From: Oscillospiraceae bacterium
Lineage (GTDB): Bacteria > Bacillota > Clostridia > Oscillospirales > Oscillospiraceae
Direction of reading: 5' to 3'
DNA length: 11,677 nucleotides
Assembly: GCA_031288675.1 (NCBI GenBank)
Contig: JAITQY010000163.1
Location: 1-11,677 of the forward strand
In this document: piece after piece, positions 1 to 5,812 of the stretch
How positions within the stretch are numbered: the stretch's first letter is position 1
Layout: each line of letters starts with the position of its first letter
Translations under genes and position numbers: made by a program
Notes under the pieces: model-generated
Told to the model about the DNA's origin: nothing
The model's input: the letters and a program-made list of their open reading frames with translations, nothing else
Database searches by the model: none

Positions 1-2
1 TG

Positions 3-803
3 GCGGCGGGTATTCTCTGGCGTTCCTCCGCGCTGTTGTCAGAGGCTGCGGACAACGCCGCCGACGCCTTTATGAGTATTGTCTCCGCTTTAGGCGTTCG
101 CGCCGCGGCAAAGCCTGCGGATGCTGAACACCGCTACGGTCACGAACGTATGGAGTGCGTTTTTACTCTCGTTGTCGCCGGAATAATGGCTGTCGCGGGC
201 TGCGGTGTCGCCCTGCGCGCGATCTCCGGACTAATGTACGCCGGCAGTGCGGAACTCGCCGCCCCGGATTTTCCGGCAATGCTCGTTGCGGTATTCGCCG
301 CCGGAGTAAAAGTCATAATGTGGCGGCGTACAAAAGCCGCCGCGAAAAAGTTTGACAGCACCGCGCTTCACGCCTCCGCTCTTAACTACCGTAACGATAT
401 ATTCGCCGGACTGTGTTCCTTTGCCGGAATACTCGGCGCAAAACTTGGATTGCCCGCTCTTGACCCTCTCATCGGATTAGGCATAGCCGGACTGGTTCTG
501 AAATCTACTGCGGACGTATTCCTCGACGCTTCACGCCGCCTTACAGACCAATCGGCGGACGAAGAAACGGTTGAGCAAATTCGCGCCGTGATTACCTCAA
601 CAAACGGCGTAATTAGGCTTGACGACCTTAAAACCCGCGTTTTTAACTCACGCATTTACGCCGACGTTGAAATCGCGGCGGACAGCAGTTTGTCCCTTAC
701 AGACGCTCACCTGATTGCCGAAAGCGTTCACGACCGCTTGGAAACGCAGTTTCCGAAAATAAAACATTGTTCAGTCCACGTAAACCCTTCAGAAGAAATT
801 TGA
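3..803 (+). CDS. Cation diffusion facilitator transporter, C-terminal part (5' end outside window)
   Basis: The protein exports divalent metal cations across the cytoplasmic membrane in exchange for protons. The reading frame is open from base 3, so the true start and first membrane helix lie upstream; the TTG at 36 falls inside helix 2 and is not the start. Seen: the helix-2 motif SSALLSEAADNAAD, with Asp codons at 51 and 63 that match the family's DxxxD; the cytoplasmic loop HRYGHERME; two to three further hydrophobic segments; and a C-terminal dimerisation domain (about 540-790) ending in SLTDAHLIAESV and CSVHVNP, typical of the family. In the helix-5 metal motif the usual His of HxxxD is Asn (codon 384) with Asp at codon 396, giving a DD/ND site. 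Zinc transporters normally have DD/HD, so the metal may be manganese or another ion (inference). The family call is sure; the metal is not. Confidence 0.93.
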   Translation, partial: AAGILWRSSALLSEAADNAADAFMSIVSALGVRAAAKPADAEHRYGHERMECVFTLVVAGIMAVAGCGVALRAISGLMYAGSAELAAPDFPAMLVAVFAAGVKVIMWRRTKAAAKKFDSTALHASALNYRNDIFAGLCSFAGILGAKLGLPALDPLIGLGIAGLVLKSTADVFLDASRRLTDQSADEETVEQIRAVITSTNGVIRLDDLKTRVFNSRIYADVEIAADSSLSLTDAHLIAESVHDRLETQFPKIKHCSVHVNPSEEI

Positions 804-1099
804 ATTAACTCCGGCTGCCGTTACAGCAGTTTCTGCGCCCCTGTTCCTCAAAGCTCTGCATCTTGCGGAAGCGTGCTTTGTCCGTCCGAACGGTAATAAT
901 ATTATGATTTTGTTACTGTATATTTATAGTTTACATAAAATCGGTTACAAATAATTACAACGCCGCCTTTTATATCGCAAATTTTGCTGTTTTGCCTATT
1001 GTACTTTTTGATGCAGGTAGTTATAATGATAATATTCAAATGAAAAAAATACCGAATACAGGCTTCAGCGCTTATATTATGTTAGGTTGTGTGGAATAA
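804..1099. other. Intergenic region between CDF gene and lipoprotein gene
   Basis: No gene of normal size is visible here. The first 90 bases have GC content like the neighbouring genes. The rest is AT-rich and holds the promoter at 999-1027. A 19-codon reading frame (1040-1099) fills the leader and ends exactly where the lipoprotein gene begins. I see no clear terminator behind the transporter gene. Confidence 0.6.
999..1027 (+). promoter_or_regulatory. Vegetative (sigma-A type) promoter for the SGNH lipoprotein gene
   Basis: The -35 box TTGTAC (999-1004) and the perfect -10 box TATAAT (1022-1027) are separated by 17 nt. Transcription would start near 1034, leaving a leader of about 66 nt before the ATG at 1100. 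It sits in an AT-rich stretch and is the only good promoter upstream of the pair. Confidence 0.75.
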
Positions 1100-2026
1100 A
1101 TGCAGAATTTTGTCAACAATACTAAAGCTGTGCGGTTGATTGCCGCTTTTTGCTTGTTTGCCCTTTTAATTGCCCTCGCTTCGGGGTGCAAAGTGTCACA
1201 AACTTTGCCGGCGGCGGAAAGCCCCGCCGCTCCGGATACTGCCGGTACGCTTACTCCGGAAACTCCGACCGCAGCTCCCGAACCTACTCCTGAGCCGACG
1301 CCCTCCCCTGAGCCGGAGCCTACTCCTACGCCCTATTTCTTTACGGACGGACACGGAAGTCCGGTTTACGGCTATAAATACGGTCTCCCCGTACCGGAAA
1401 CGGACGCGGTTGACGCGGGGTATTTCACCGGCACGGCGTTTATCGGCGACAGCCTTACCGTCGGGCTTAGATTATACGGCGACTTGAAATCTGCGGACTT
1501 CCTTGCCGCAAAGTCCGTCACGGCTGTGAACATCTTCACAAAAGAGGTTATTAACAACGCGGAAAACTCCTATATCACCATTTTAGAGGCACTTAAACAA
1601 AAGACTTACAGCAAGGTCTATATTATGCTTGGCGTTAATGAGCTCGGCGCTAAACCGGAGGCTTTCAAAGCGGATTACGCTAAGGTTCTTGCCGCCATAG
1701 AAGAAGCTCAGCCGAACGCCGCGATTTACGTTCAGGCAATGATGCCGGTTACGGAATATGCCAAAACTTCCAACGGCGCTAATTTTAACAATGAGCGCAT
1801 CACCGAACGCAATGCCGAACTTATCTCCCTTTGCAAAGAAAACGGCTACTTTTACATTGATACGTTCGCCGCTTTCGCGGACGAAACAGGCGCCCTTGCC
1901 GAAGCCGGCGCGGCTGACGGCGTTCATCTTAAACCTACCCAATATGCCGCGTGGGGCGAGTTCCTTAAATCACACACTTTGGAGGACTGCCAATGGTTAA
2001 AAGAAAGTTTATCCCCGGAGCAATAA
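1100..2026 (+). CDS. SGNH/GDSL-hydrolase lipoprotein
   Basis: This is a predicted surface lipoprotein (308 aa) with an SGNH-family hydrolase domain, probably an esterase or deacetylase acting on a carbohydrate or cell-wall substrate; the substrate cannot be read from the sequence. Residues 1-30 form a lipoprotein signal peptide with lipobox LASGC (lipidated Cys30). Residues about 52-78 are a Pro/Thr/Glu linker that would hold the domain away from the membrane. The hydrolase starts near 110: block I FIGDSLTVG (Ser118), block III GVNE (Asn180) and block V DGVHLKPTQY (Asp273, His276). Block II is less clear. It has its own promoter, but the Shine-Dalgarno is weak. Its last 34 bases overlap the next gene, so the two are probably translationally coupled. 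Clostridial relatives commonly sit beside a DUF4358 gene, as here. Confidence 0.9.
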   Translation: MQNFVNNTKAVRLIAAFCLFALLIALASGCKVSQTLPAAESPAAPDTAGTLTPETPTAAPEPTPEPTPSPEPEPTPTPYFFTDGHGSPVYGYKYGLPVPETDAVDAGYFTGTAFIGDSLTVGLRLYGDLKSADFLAAKSVTAVNIFTKEVINNAENSYITILEALKQKTYSKVYIMLGVNELGAKPEAFKADYAKVLAAIEEAQPNAAIYVQAMMPVTEYAKTSNGANFNNERITERNAELISLCKENGYFYIDTFAAFADETGALAEAGAADGVHLKPTQYAAWGEFLKSHTLEDCQWLKESLSPEQ

Positions 2027-2484
2027 TTCTTATTGCGCTCATTATCGCTGCCGTTATGGTGGTATTTCTTACCTCCAAACGTCAGCAGAAGATTTCCGAG
2101 CTTACTCCGCCGGATCAATACATTGCCGCCGCACTGGCGGACGGAGCTTTCTCCGTGCCGCTGTACGCCGTTGACAAAGACATTGGTTTTATGCTGTACG
2201 GGCTGAACTCCGGTGACTACTCTTTTGCGGAGTTCTACCTCAGCGACGGCGCAACTGCGGAGGAGCTTACATATCTGACGGCTAAATCCGCGGAAGCCTA
2301 TAACGCCGCTCTGCTTGCTGTCGAACGCCGCAGAAAAGAACAGATTGCCGAATGCACCGGTTATCTGCCTGCCGAAATCCCTAAGCTGGAAAACGCCGTT
2401 ACTCAGCAAGCTCCAGCCGATTTAACCCTTTCGTTCGCTGTGGCAAACGACCGCGCCAAACTTCCGGCGTCGCTGTACGAATAA
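1993..2484 (+). CDS. Membrane-anchored DUF4358-like protein
   Basis: This is a 163-aa protein of unknown function with one N-terminal membrane segment (about residues 7-26, preceded by KRK) and an extracytoplasmic domain. The stretch from about 60 to 152 (a FAEFYLSDGATAEEL segment, a long charged helix ending in ERRRKEQ, then TGYLPAEIPKLENAV and a final strand) resembles DUF4358 as I remember it. That assignment rests on pattern and on the SGNH neighbour, not on a search. The ATG at 1993 is chosen because a strong GGAGG lies 7 nt upstream (1981-1985), inside the end of the lipoprotein gene. The overlap implies co-expression, and both proteins would face the outside of the membrane. A 34-bp palindrome follows 41 bases after the stop. 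Confidence 0.75.
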   Translation: MVKRKFIPGAIILIALIIAAVMVVFLTSKRQQKISELTPPDQYIAAALADGAFSVPLYAVDKDIGFMLYGLNSGDYSFAEFYLSDGATAEELTYLTAKSAEAYNAALLAVERRRKEQIAECTGYLPAEIPKLENAVTQQAPADLTLSFAVANDRAKLPASLYE

Positions 2485-2525
2485 AAATCGGCTGATTACC
2501 GTTAACTATATAATCCTTCGCGGCA

Positions 2526-2559
2526 ACCGGCAGGGATGAATATATTCATCCCTGCCGGT
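2526..2559. repeat. 34-bp perfect palindrome, possible terminator
   Basis: The arms are ACCGGCAGGGATGAA (2526-2540) and its exact reverse complement (2545-2559) around TATA, which is itself self-complementary. As RNA this would form a very stable 15-bp stem. It sits between the end of the DUF4358-like gene and genes read in the opposite direction, which suits a bidirectional terminator. However, the bases after it (CACAAATTATTTA) are only moderately T-rich on the plus strand and there is no T run on the minus strand. An operator role cannot be excluded. Confidence 0.6.
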
Positions 2560-2593
2560 CACAAATTATTTACTATTACACGCAAATATTCTC

Positions 2594-2622
2594 TTGACAA
2601 ATCAGAAATTTTGTGCTACAAT
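2594..2622 (+). promoter_or_regulatory. Near-consensus vegetative promoter without an obvious gene
   Basis: A perfect -35 TTGACA (2594-2599), a 17-nt spacer and -10 TACAAT (2617-2622) with an extended -10 TG at 2614-2615. This is the best promoter in the window. Transcription would begin near 2629 and run into repeat block A, then antisense to the two minus-strand genes. The next plus-strand gene starts at 3608. Confidence 0.7.
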
Positions 2623-2658
2623 ACTTGTGTAATGATTAATGTCCCACGTTTCCTTCGT

Positions 2659-2693
2659 CCACTCTTGACTGTCGACTTCCGACTGCTGACTAC
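2659..2693 (+). repeat. Heptamer array, NNACTNN type (block A, first)
   Basis: Five contiguous 7-bp units: CCACTCT, TGACTGT, CGACTTC, CGACTGC, TGACTAC. ACT is invariant at unit positions 3-5. Preceded by TTCGTC, a variant of the CTCGTC linker. Confidence 0.85.
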
Positions 2694-2703
2694 ATCGTTT
2701 TTC

Positions 2704-2726
2704 GTAGGGGCGAGCATTGCTCGCCC
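2704..2726 (+). repeat. GTAGGGGCGAGC hairpin repeat (copy 1)
   Basis: GTAGGGGCGAGC followed by ATT and GCTCGCCC. GGGCGAGC (2708-2715) pairs perfectly with GCTCGCCC (2719-2726). It is a REP-like intergenic element, repeated at 4614-4640 and 5813-5839. A truncated copy (CCCCGTAGGG, 2741-2750) follows 14 bases later. Confidence 0.85.
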
Positions 2727-2762
2727 GCCGTACTCTCGTCCCCCGTAGGGCGCATCTCTCGT

Positions 2763-2804
2763 CCACTGTCTACTCCCGACTGCCGACTTTGGACTAACGA
2801 CTAC
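2763..2804 (+). repeat. Heptamer array, NNACTNN type (block A, second)
   Basis: Six contiguous 7-bp units: CCACTGT, CTACTCC, CGACTGC, CGACTTT, GGACTAA, CGACTAC. It follows a CTCGTC linker (2758-2763). The first units closely match those at 4706 and 5986. It ends 5 bases before the stop codon of the minus-strand gene. Confidence 0.87.
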
Positions 2805-2808
2805 TTCG

Positions 2809-3066
2809 CTATATCATCAGCAGCGCGATAAGCGTCAAAAGAGCCTCCTCGTCACGGCGCTCTATCCACAGCAGCAACAGAACCGCCATCAGCAACAGAT
2901 CGCCGTTACCTGATGAACTCACCGTTCTGACCGCCGGACGCGCTGCCGGCTGAGTTTCGGCAGCTTGTATATTCTGGCTTTCGCCGGAGGTCGGCGGTCC
3001 CTGCCGCGGAGGTTTTGGAACCCTGATGACCTCACCGTTGCCTTTATAGATGTTGTTATACTCCAT
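2809..3066 (-). CDS. Small protein with paired hydrophobic C-terminal segments, function unknown
   Basis: I do not recognise this 85-aa protein. It has a polar, Pro/Gln/Ala-rich N-terminal two thirds without a signal peptide, then hydrophobic residues 57-68 (LLLMAVLLLLWI), a charged turn ERRDEE (69-74) and a second hydrophobic stretch 75-85 (ALLTLIALLMI) to the end. Each stretch is about 11-12 residues, short for a full membrane crossing. They could form a membrane-embedded hairpin or amphipathic pair. Short proteins with a D-LLLLALLFLLL-like tail are familiar from spore-forming Firmicutes, but I cannot name a family. The start is supported by GGAG 10 nt upstream. It lies 127 nt downstream of another small minus-strand gene, probably in the same unit. 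Its 3' end abuts repeat block A. Confidence 0.7.
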   Translation of the reverse strand: MEYNNIYKGNGEVIRVPKPPRQGPPTSGESQNIQAAETQPAARPAVRTVSSSGNGDLLLMAVLLLLWIERRDEEALLTLIALLMI

Positions 3067-3193
3067 ATCGTAACCGCTCCGATAAATTGTGATGGCGCAA
3101 ATTATTCACAAAAAGAATTTGAATCGTTAATATTTTTATGGCATAATAAGCTGTACTTTTTACTTGAATGGCTTTCGCCGTAATTCCAAGTCC

Positions 3194-3487
3194 TTAAATC
3201 CCCACAACTCCGCCGATTTTAGGCAGAATCTGCCGCGCGGAACGCAGCAGCTCCGCAAGCTCCAGCGCTTTGTTCAGACGCTGAACCTGTGCGCCTGACA
3301 AATACGTTGCGAGCGCGTTCAGCAGCGTATCAAAATTGCCGTCTCCGACCGCCTGCTGCTGCAACGAACCGCCTGAACTTCCAGCTCCTGCCGAACTATG
3401 CCCGCCTCCGGAACCGCCGGAATTTACCGCCGAACGCGTCAGCAAATTCGCAAGCTCCAACCCAAGGTCAAAATTCTCCTCATTCAT
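3194..3487 (-). CDS. Small Gly/Ser-rich protein with helical ends, function unknown
   Basis: I do not recognise this 97-aa protein. Residues 1-20 (MNEENFDLGLELANLLTRSA) look helical. Residues 22-42 are a Gly/Ser linker. Residues 51-88 are a second helical region (NFDTLLNALATYL, then LNKALELAELLRSARQILPKI), with a short Gly/Val tail. Both helical parts begin with NFD and carry an L-E-L-A-x-L-L pattern, which hints at an internal duplication or self-association (inference). No signal peptide or membrane segment is evident. The start is chosen by GGGGGTG 7 nt upstream of the ATG, a good Shine-Dalgarno for the minus strand. It is divergent from galM and upstream of the other small minus-strand gene. 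Together they look like a two-gene unit lying across the surrounding plus-strand genes. Confidence 0.72.
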   Translation of the reverse strand: MNEENFDLGLELANLLTRSAVNSGGSGGGHSSAGAGSSGGSLQQQAVGDGNFDTLLNALATYLSGAQVQRLNKALELAELLRSARQILPKIGGVVGI

Positions 3488-3607
3488 TTGCTTTCACCCC
3501 CGTTAAATAAATATGCAGCCGGAAACTCAGTAATTACAGGATTTTTTACAGCGCGCCGCTCTATCCCAAAACTTTCTCACAACATTCTCAGAAAAGGACT
3601 TGACCGT

Positions 3608-4558
3608 ATGGAAACTTTCAAAATCTCTAACCAAGCCGGAATCGCCGCTGAAATCTCAGCCACAGGCGCTTCCGTACTCTCCCTTACTCTTCCGGACAGT
3701 TCCGGAGGCTTCACCGATGTCGTGCTTGCACACCGCGAACAAGATAAATACCTCTCCAATCCTGACTGCTTCGGAAGTATCGTCGGGCGAAACGCCAACC
3801 GTATCCGCAGCGCGAAATTCTCCTTAGACGGCAAGACTTACCTCCTTGAGAAAAACGCGGGTAAACATAACATTCACGGAGGCTCGCGCGGCTTCACCGT
3901 CCGTGAATTCTCCTTGTTAAAAAAGACCGTAAACAGCGTTACTCTGCAAAATACAATTCCTGATATGGAAGACGGATTTCCCGGTACTGTCTTTCTCGCG
4001 GTTACATACACAATTACCGAACGCAATGCGCTCAGTATAGAGTACAACGCGCACAGCAGCCGTAAGACCATTCTCAACCTGACTAACCACACGTATTTCA
4101 ACCTTTCCGGACACGCTTCCGGCAGCTTGGATACTCACCTGTTCAGGCTGAACTCCGGCTTCTATTTCCCCTCCGACTCTTCGCTTATCCCGACCGGCGA
4201 ACTGCTCAGCGTTCACGGAACGCAGTTTGATTTCCGCAAATTCGCGCCTCTCACGGAGGCTCGATACGATAACTGCTTCGCTCTTAACGGGTCAGGATTT
4301 CGCAAAATTGCGGACGTCAGGGAGCAAACCTCCGGACGCTCTATGACCGTTTGCACCGATTTGCCGGCGGTTCAGTTGTACAACGCGTGCAACCTTATGC
4401 CTGGAACGCCGGGCAAAGACGGAGCCGTATATAACCCCGGATGCGGCTTCTGCTTAGAAACTCAGTATGTTCCCAACGCCGTCAATATGCCGTGGCTTGC
4501 TCAGCCTGTCGGAACAGATTTCGTAAGCAAAACCGTGTTTGAATTTAACATGCCCTGA
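3608..4558 (+). CDS. galM: Aldose 1-epimerase (mutarotase)
   Basis: It interconverts the alpha and beta anomers of galactose or glucose in the cytoplasm, feeding sugar catabolism. At 316 aa it is of normal family length. Landmarks: GRNANRI (Arg61), NIHGG (His90), EDGFPGTV, NLTNHTYFNLSGH (His161, catalytic acid), RYDNCFAL (Asp221) and GFCLETQ (Glu284, catalytic base), all in the usual order. The frame is open back to 3398, but the ATG at 3608 is preferred: it has AAGGA 9 nt upstream, and the extra residues would be antisense to the neighbouring small gene and have no family counterpart. No strong promoter is visible in the 120 bases between the divergent genes; it could also receive readthrough from the promoter at 2594. 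The sugar specificity is not readable. Confidence 0.95.
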   Translation: METFKISNQAGIAAEISATGASVLSLTLPDSSGGFTDVVLAHREQDKYLSNPDCFGSIVGRNANRIRSAKFSLDGKTYLLEKNAGKHNIHGGSRGFTVREFSLLKKTVNSVTLQNTIPDMEDGFPGTVFLAVTYTITERNALSIEYNAHSSRKTILNLTNHTYFNLSGHASGSLDTHLFRLNSGFYFPSDSSLIPTGELLSVHGTQFDFRKFAPLTEARYDNCFALNGSGFRKIADVREQTSGRSMTVCTDLPAVQLYNACNLMPGTPGKDGAVYNPGCGFCLETQYVPNAVNMPWLAQPVGTDFVSKTVFEFNMP

Positions 4559-4613
4559 TATTCCCGCTCTTTTCTCCCCGTCATTGTGCGCCTTCCCGGC
4601 AATCTTCTCTCGT

Positions 4614-4640
4614 CCCCGTAGGGGCGAGCCCCGCTCGCCC
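4614..4640 (+). repeat. GTAGGGGCGAGC hairpin repeat (copy 2)
   Basis: CCCC-GTA-GGGG (4614-4624) is one small inverted repeat. It overlaps a second, GGGCGAGC (4622-4629), CCC loop, GCTCGCCC (4633-4640). A CTCGTC linker ends at 4614. It lies 56 bases after galM and could end transcription, but it lacks a T run. Confidence 0.85.
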
Positions 4641-4666
4641 ACCGTTTCTTCCGTCCTAATTTCCCA

Positions 4667-4694
4667 TTCTCAATTTGCAACTTGCAATTCCCTC
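4667..4694 (+). repeat. Heptamer array, TGCAA type (block B)
   Basis: 7-bp units TTCTCAA, TTTGCAA, CTTGCAA, TTCCCTC. The middle two share TTGCAA-like ends. A diverged copy of the same stretch is at 5908-5928. Confidence 0.6.
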
Positions 4695-4705
4695 GCGTCC
4701 CTCGT

Positions 4706-4740
4706 CCACTGCCTACTCACGACTGCCGACTATCTACTAT
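4706..4740 (+). repeat. Heptamer array, NNACTNN type (block B)
   Basis: Five 7-bp units: CCACTGC, CTACTCA, CGACTGC, CGACTAT, CTACTAT, preceded by CTCGTC (4701-4706). Unit order matches the array at 5986. Confidence 0.87.
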
Positions 4741-4755
4741 CTCGCGTTTTCTCGT

Positions 4756-4790
4756 CTCCTACCTCCTAATACCTAACGCCTACCTCCTGT
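4756..4790 (+). repeat. Heptamer array, NNCCTAN type (block B)
   Basis: Five 7-bp units: CTCCTAC, CTCCTAA, TACCTAA, CGCCTAC, CTCCTGT, preceded by CTCGTC (4751-4756). The copy at 5854-5888 has the same units with three to four changes. Confidence 0.87.
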
Positions 4791-4827
4791 CCATGCACAT
4801 CCGTTTCACCGAATTTACAAAATATAC

Positions 4828-4856
4828 TTGAAATTTCAATCGGCGCGTGTTAAAAT
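4828..4856 (+). promoter_or_regulatory. Vegetative promoter for the short-chain dehydrogenase gene
   Basis: -35 TTGAAA (4828-4833), 17-nt spacer, -10 TAAAAT (4851-4856) with an extended -10 TG (4848-4849). Transcription would start near 4863, giving a leader of about 33 nt. The -35 box is the left half of a 12-bp palindrome, TTGAAATTTCAA (4828-4839), which could be an operator. Confidence 0.72.
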
Positions 4857-4895
4857 GAAAACAAATACAAAAGTCTCGAAAGGGGAATATCAACT

Positions 4896-5729
4896 ATGGG
4901 TAAACTACAAGGTAAAGTCGCGCTTATCACCGGCGGAGGAAGCGGTATCGGTCAGTCCATCGCCAAACGCTACACTGAGGAGGGCGCCAAAGTCGTCATC
5001 ACCGGACGCCGCGTGGAAGCGCTCAAAGGTACCGTTGACCTTTGTCCGGCGGGTACGTGCCTGCCTTTTGCCGGCGACGTTATGAAGCCGGAGGACTGCG
5101 AGGCTATGATAAAGGCTACTGTGGAGTTCGGCGGCAAAATTGACGTCCTTGTCAACAACGCCGGAATCGACAGCCCTGCCGGCGCGGTCGCTGATATGCC
5201 TATCGACGGATTCCGCAGGATTCTCGAAACCAACCTGTTCGGCTCCTTCTACACGATGCACTTCGCAATTCCGTACTTCATCAAGCAGGGCGGCGGCTCA
5301 ATCGTCAATGTTGCAAGCCTTGCGGCTCTCCGCTGTCCGCCCGCTATGCCGGCGTACATCGCCAGCAAACACGGTATCGTAGGTCTAAGCCAGTCTGCGG
5401 CTAACGACTACGGCAAGTTCAACATCCGCGTCAACGTGATTTGCCCGGGCGCGACGGCTACGGCAATGTTAGAGAACAGCATGGCGTCTGTTGCGGAGGC
5501 ACGCGGTACCGACATCAAGGGCGCTCTCGACTTTATGACACGCTACATGCCGCTTCGCCGCGCCGCCAGTCCGGATGAAATCGGCGGAGCCGCCGTATTC
5601 TTCGCAAGCGACGACAGCAGCTATATCACAGGCGCAGTCCTCCCGATAGAGGGCGGAGCGTGCGTGGTCGATCCGGCTGGTCCGGCTCTTGCCGATCTCG
5701 GTCAGGCTTGGGGCGGAGAAAAAGCGTAA
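4896..5729 (+). CDS. Short-chain dehydrogenase/reductase (SDR), probably NADP(H)-dependent
   Basis: This is a classical SDR oxidoreductase (277 aa) that reduces a carbonyl or oxidises an alcohol; the substrate is not evident. Rossmann motif TGGGSGIG (12-19); GDV with Asp61 near the adenine; NNAG (87-90); Asn113; catalytic Ser141, Tyr154 and Lys158 (YIASK); PG (184-185); and the C-terminal IEGG (251-254). Arg38-Arg39 at the end of the second beta strand, where NAD-dependent enzymes carry Asp, suggest NADP(H). About 20 residues follow the usual C-terminal motif, a modest extension. The start is supported by AGGGGA 9 nt upstream and by the promoter at 4828. It is monocistronic as far as can be seen, flanked on both sides by repeat blocks. 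FabG-like fatty acid synthesis is less likely, since no fab genes are nearby. Confidence 0.93.
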   Translation: MGKLQGKVALITGGGSGIGQSIAKRYTEEGAKVVITGRRVEALKGTVDLCPAGTCLPFAGDVMKPEDCEAMIKATVEFGGKIDVLVNNAGIDSPAGAVADMPIDGFRRILETNLFGSFYTMHFAIPYFIKQGGGSIVNVASLAALRCPPAMPAYIASKHGIVGLSQSAANDYGKFNIRVNVICPGATATAMLENSMASVAEARGTDIKGALDFMTRYMPLRRAASPDEIGGAAVFFASDDSSYITGAVLPIEGGACVVDPAGPALADLGQAWGGEKA

Positions 5730-5751
5730 GACTATAATATACCGCACATAT

Positions 5752-5770
5752 GGGCGGGCATTGCCCGCCC
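5752..5770. repeat. GGGCGGGC hairpin behind the dehydrogenase gene
   Basis: GGGCGGGC (5752-5759), ATT, GCCCGCCC (5763-5770): an 8-bp perfect GC stem 22 bases after the stop codon. It looks like a variant of the GGGCGAGC repeat in which one base pair changed on both arms (A:T to G:C). It may end transcription, but only a weak TTCCCTTA follows. Confidence 0.8.
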
Positions 5771-5812
5771 TGCGTTCCCTTAGCAATTCCATTTGTCATC
5801 GCGGCTTCTCAT

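Larger units (their letters stand above)
2485..2808. other. Gene-free interval with palindrome, orphan promoter and repeat block A
   Basis: No credible gene lies here. In order it holds a 34-bp perfect palindrome, a near-consensus promoter pointing right, a heptamer array, a GC-rich hairpin repeat, a truncated copy of that repeat and a second heptamer array. The open frame from 2536 to 2748 runs through palindrome and repeats, has no ribosome binding site, and is rejected as a gene. Confidence 0.75.
4559..4895. other. Gene-free interval with repeat block B and the dehydrogenase promoter
   Basis: No gene is visible. After about 50 pyrimidine-rich bases come a GTAGGGGCGAGC hairpin repeat, a TGCAA heptamer array, an NNACTNN array and an NNCCTAN array. 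From 4800 the sequence turns AT-rich and holds a promoter (4828-4856) and the AGGGGA ribosome binding site (4881-4886) of the next gene. Confidence 0.75.

Noticed and set aside
36..803. TTG at 36 as the start of the transporter gene
   Set aside because: The frame is open to base 3 and the upstream codons (AAGILWRSSALL) continue the helix-2 motif, so the gene starts outside the window.
2536..2748. 70-codon open frame on the plus strand
   Set aside because: It runs through the palindrome, the promoter and the repeat modules, and has no ribosome binding site.
3398..3607. Longer N-terminus for galM from 3398
   Set aside because: These residues are antisense to the small minus-strand gene, have no mutarotase counterpart, and the ATG at 3608 has a good Shine-Dalgarno.
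3488..3607. Sporulation-type or vegetative promoters between the divergent genes
   Set aside because: Partial matches such as CATATTTA on the minus strand lacked a matching -35 at correct spacing, so none is called.
4539..4769. 76-codon open frame on the plus strand
   Set aside because: It overlaps the end of galM in another frame and then crosses hairpin and heptamer repeats; no coding signature.
4667..4790. CRISPR-like array
   Set aside because: Units are 7 bp, contiguous and without spacers; no cas genes are in the window.
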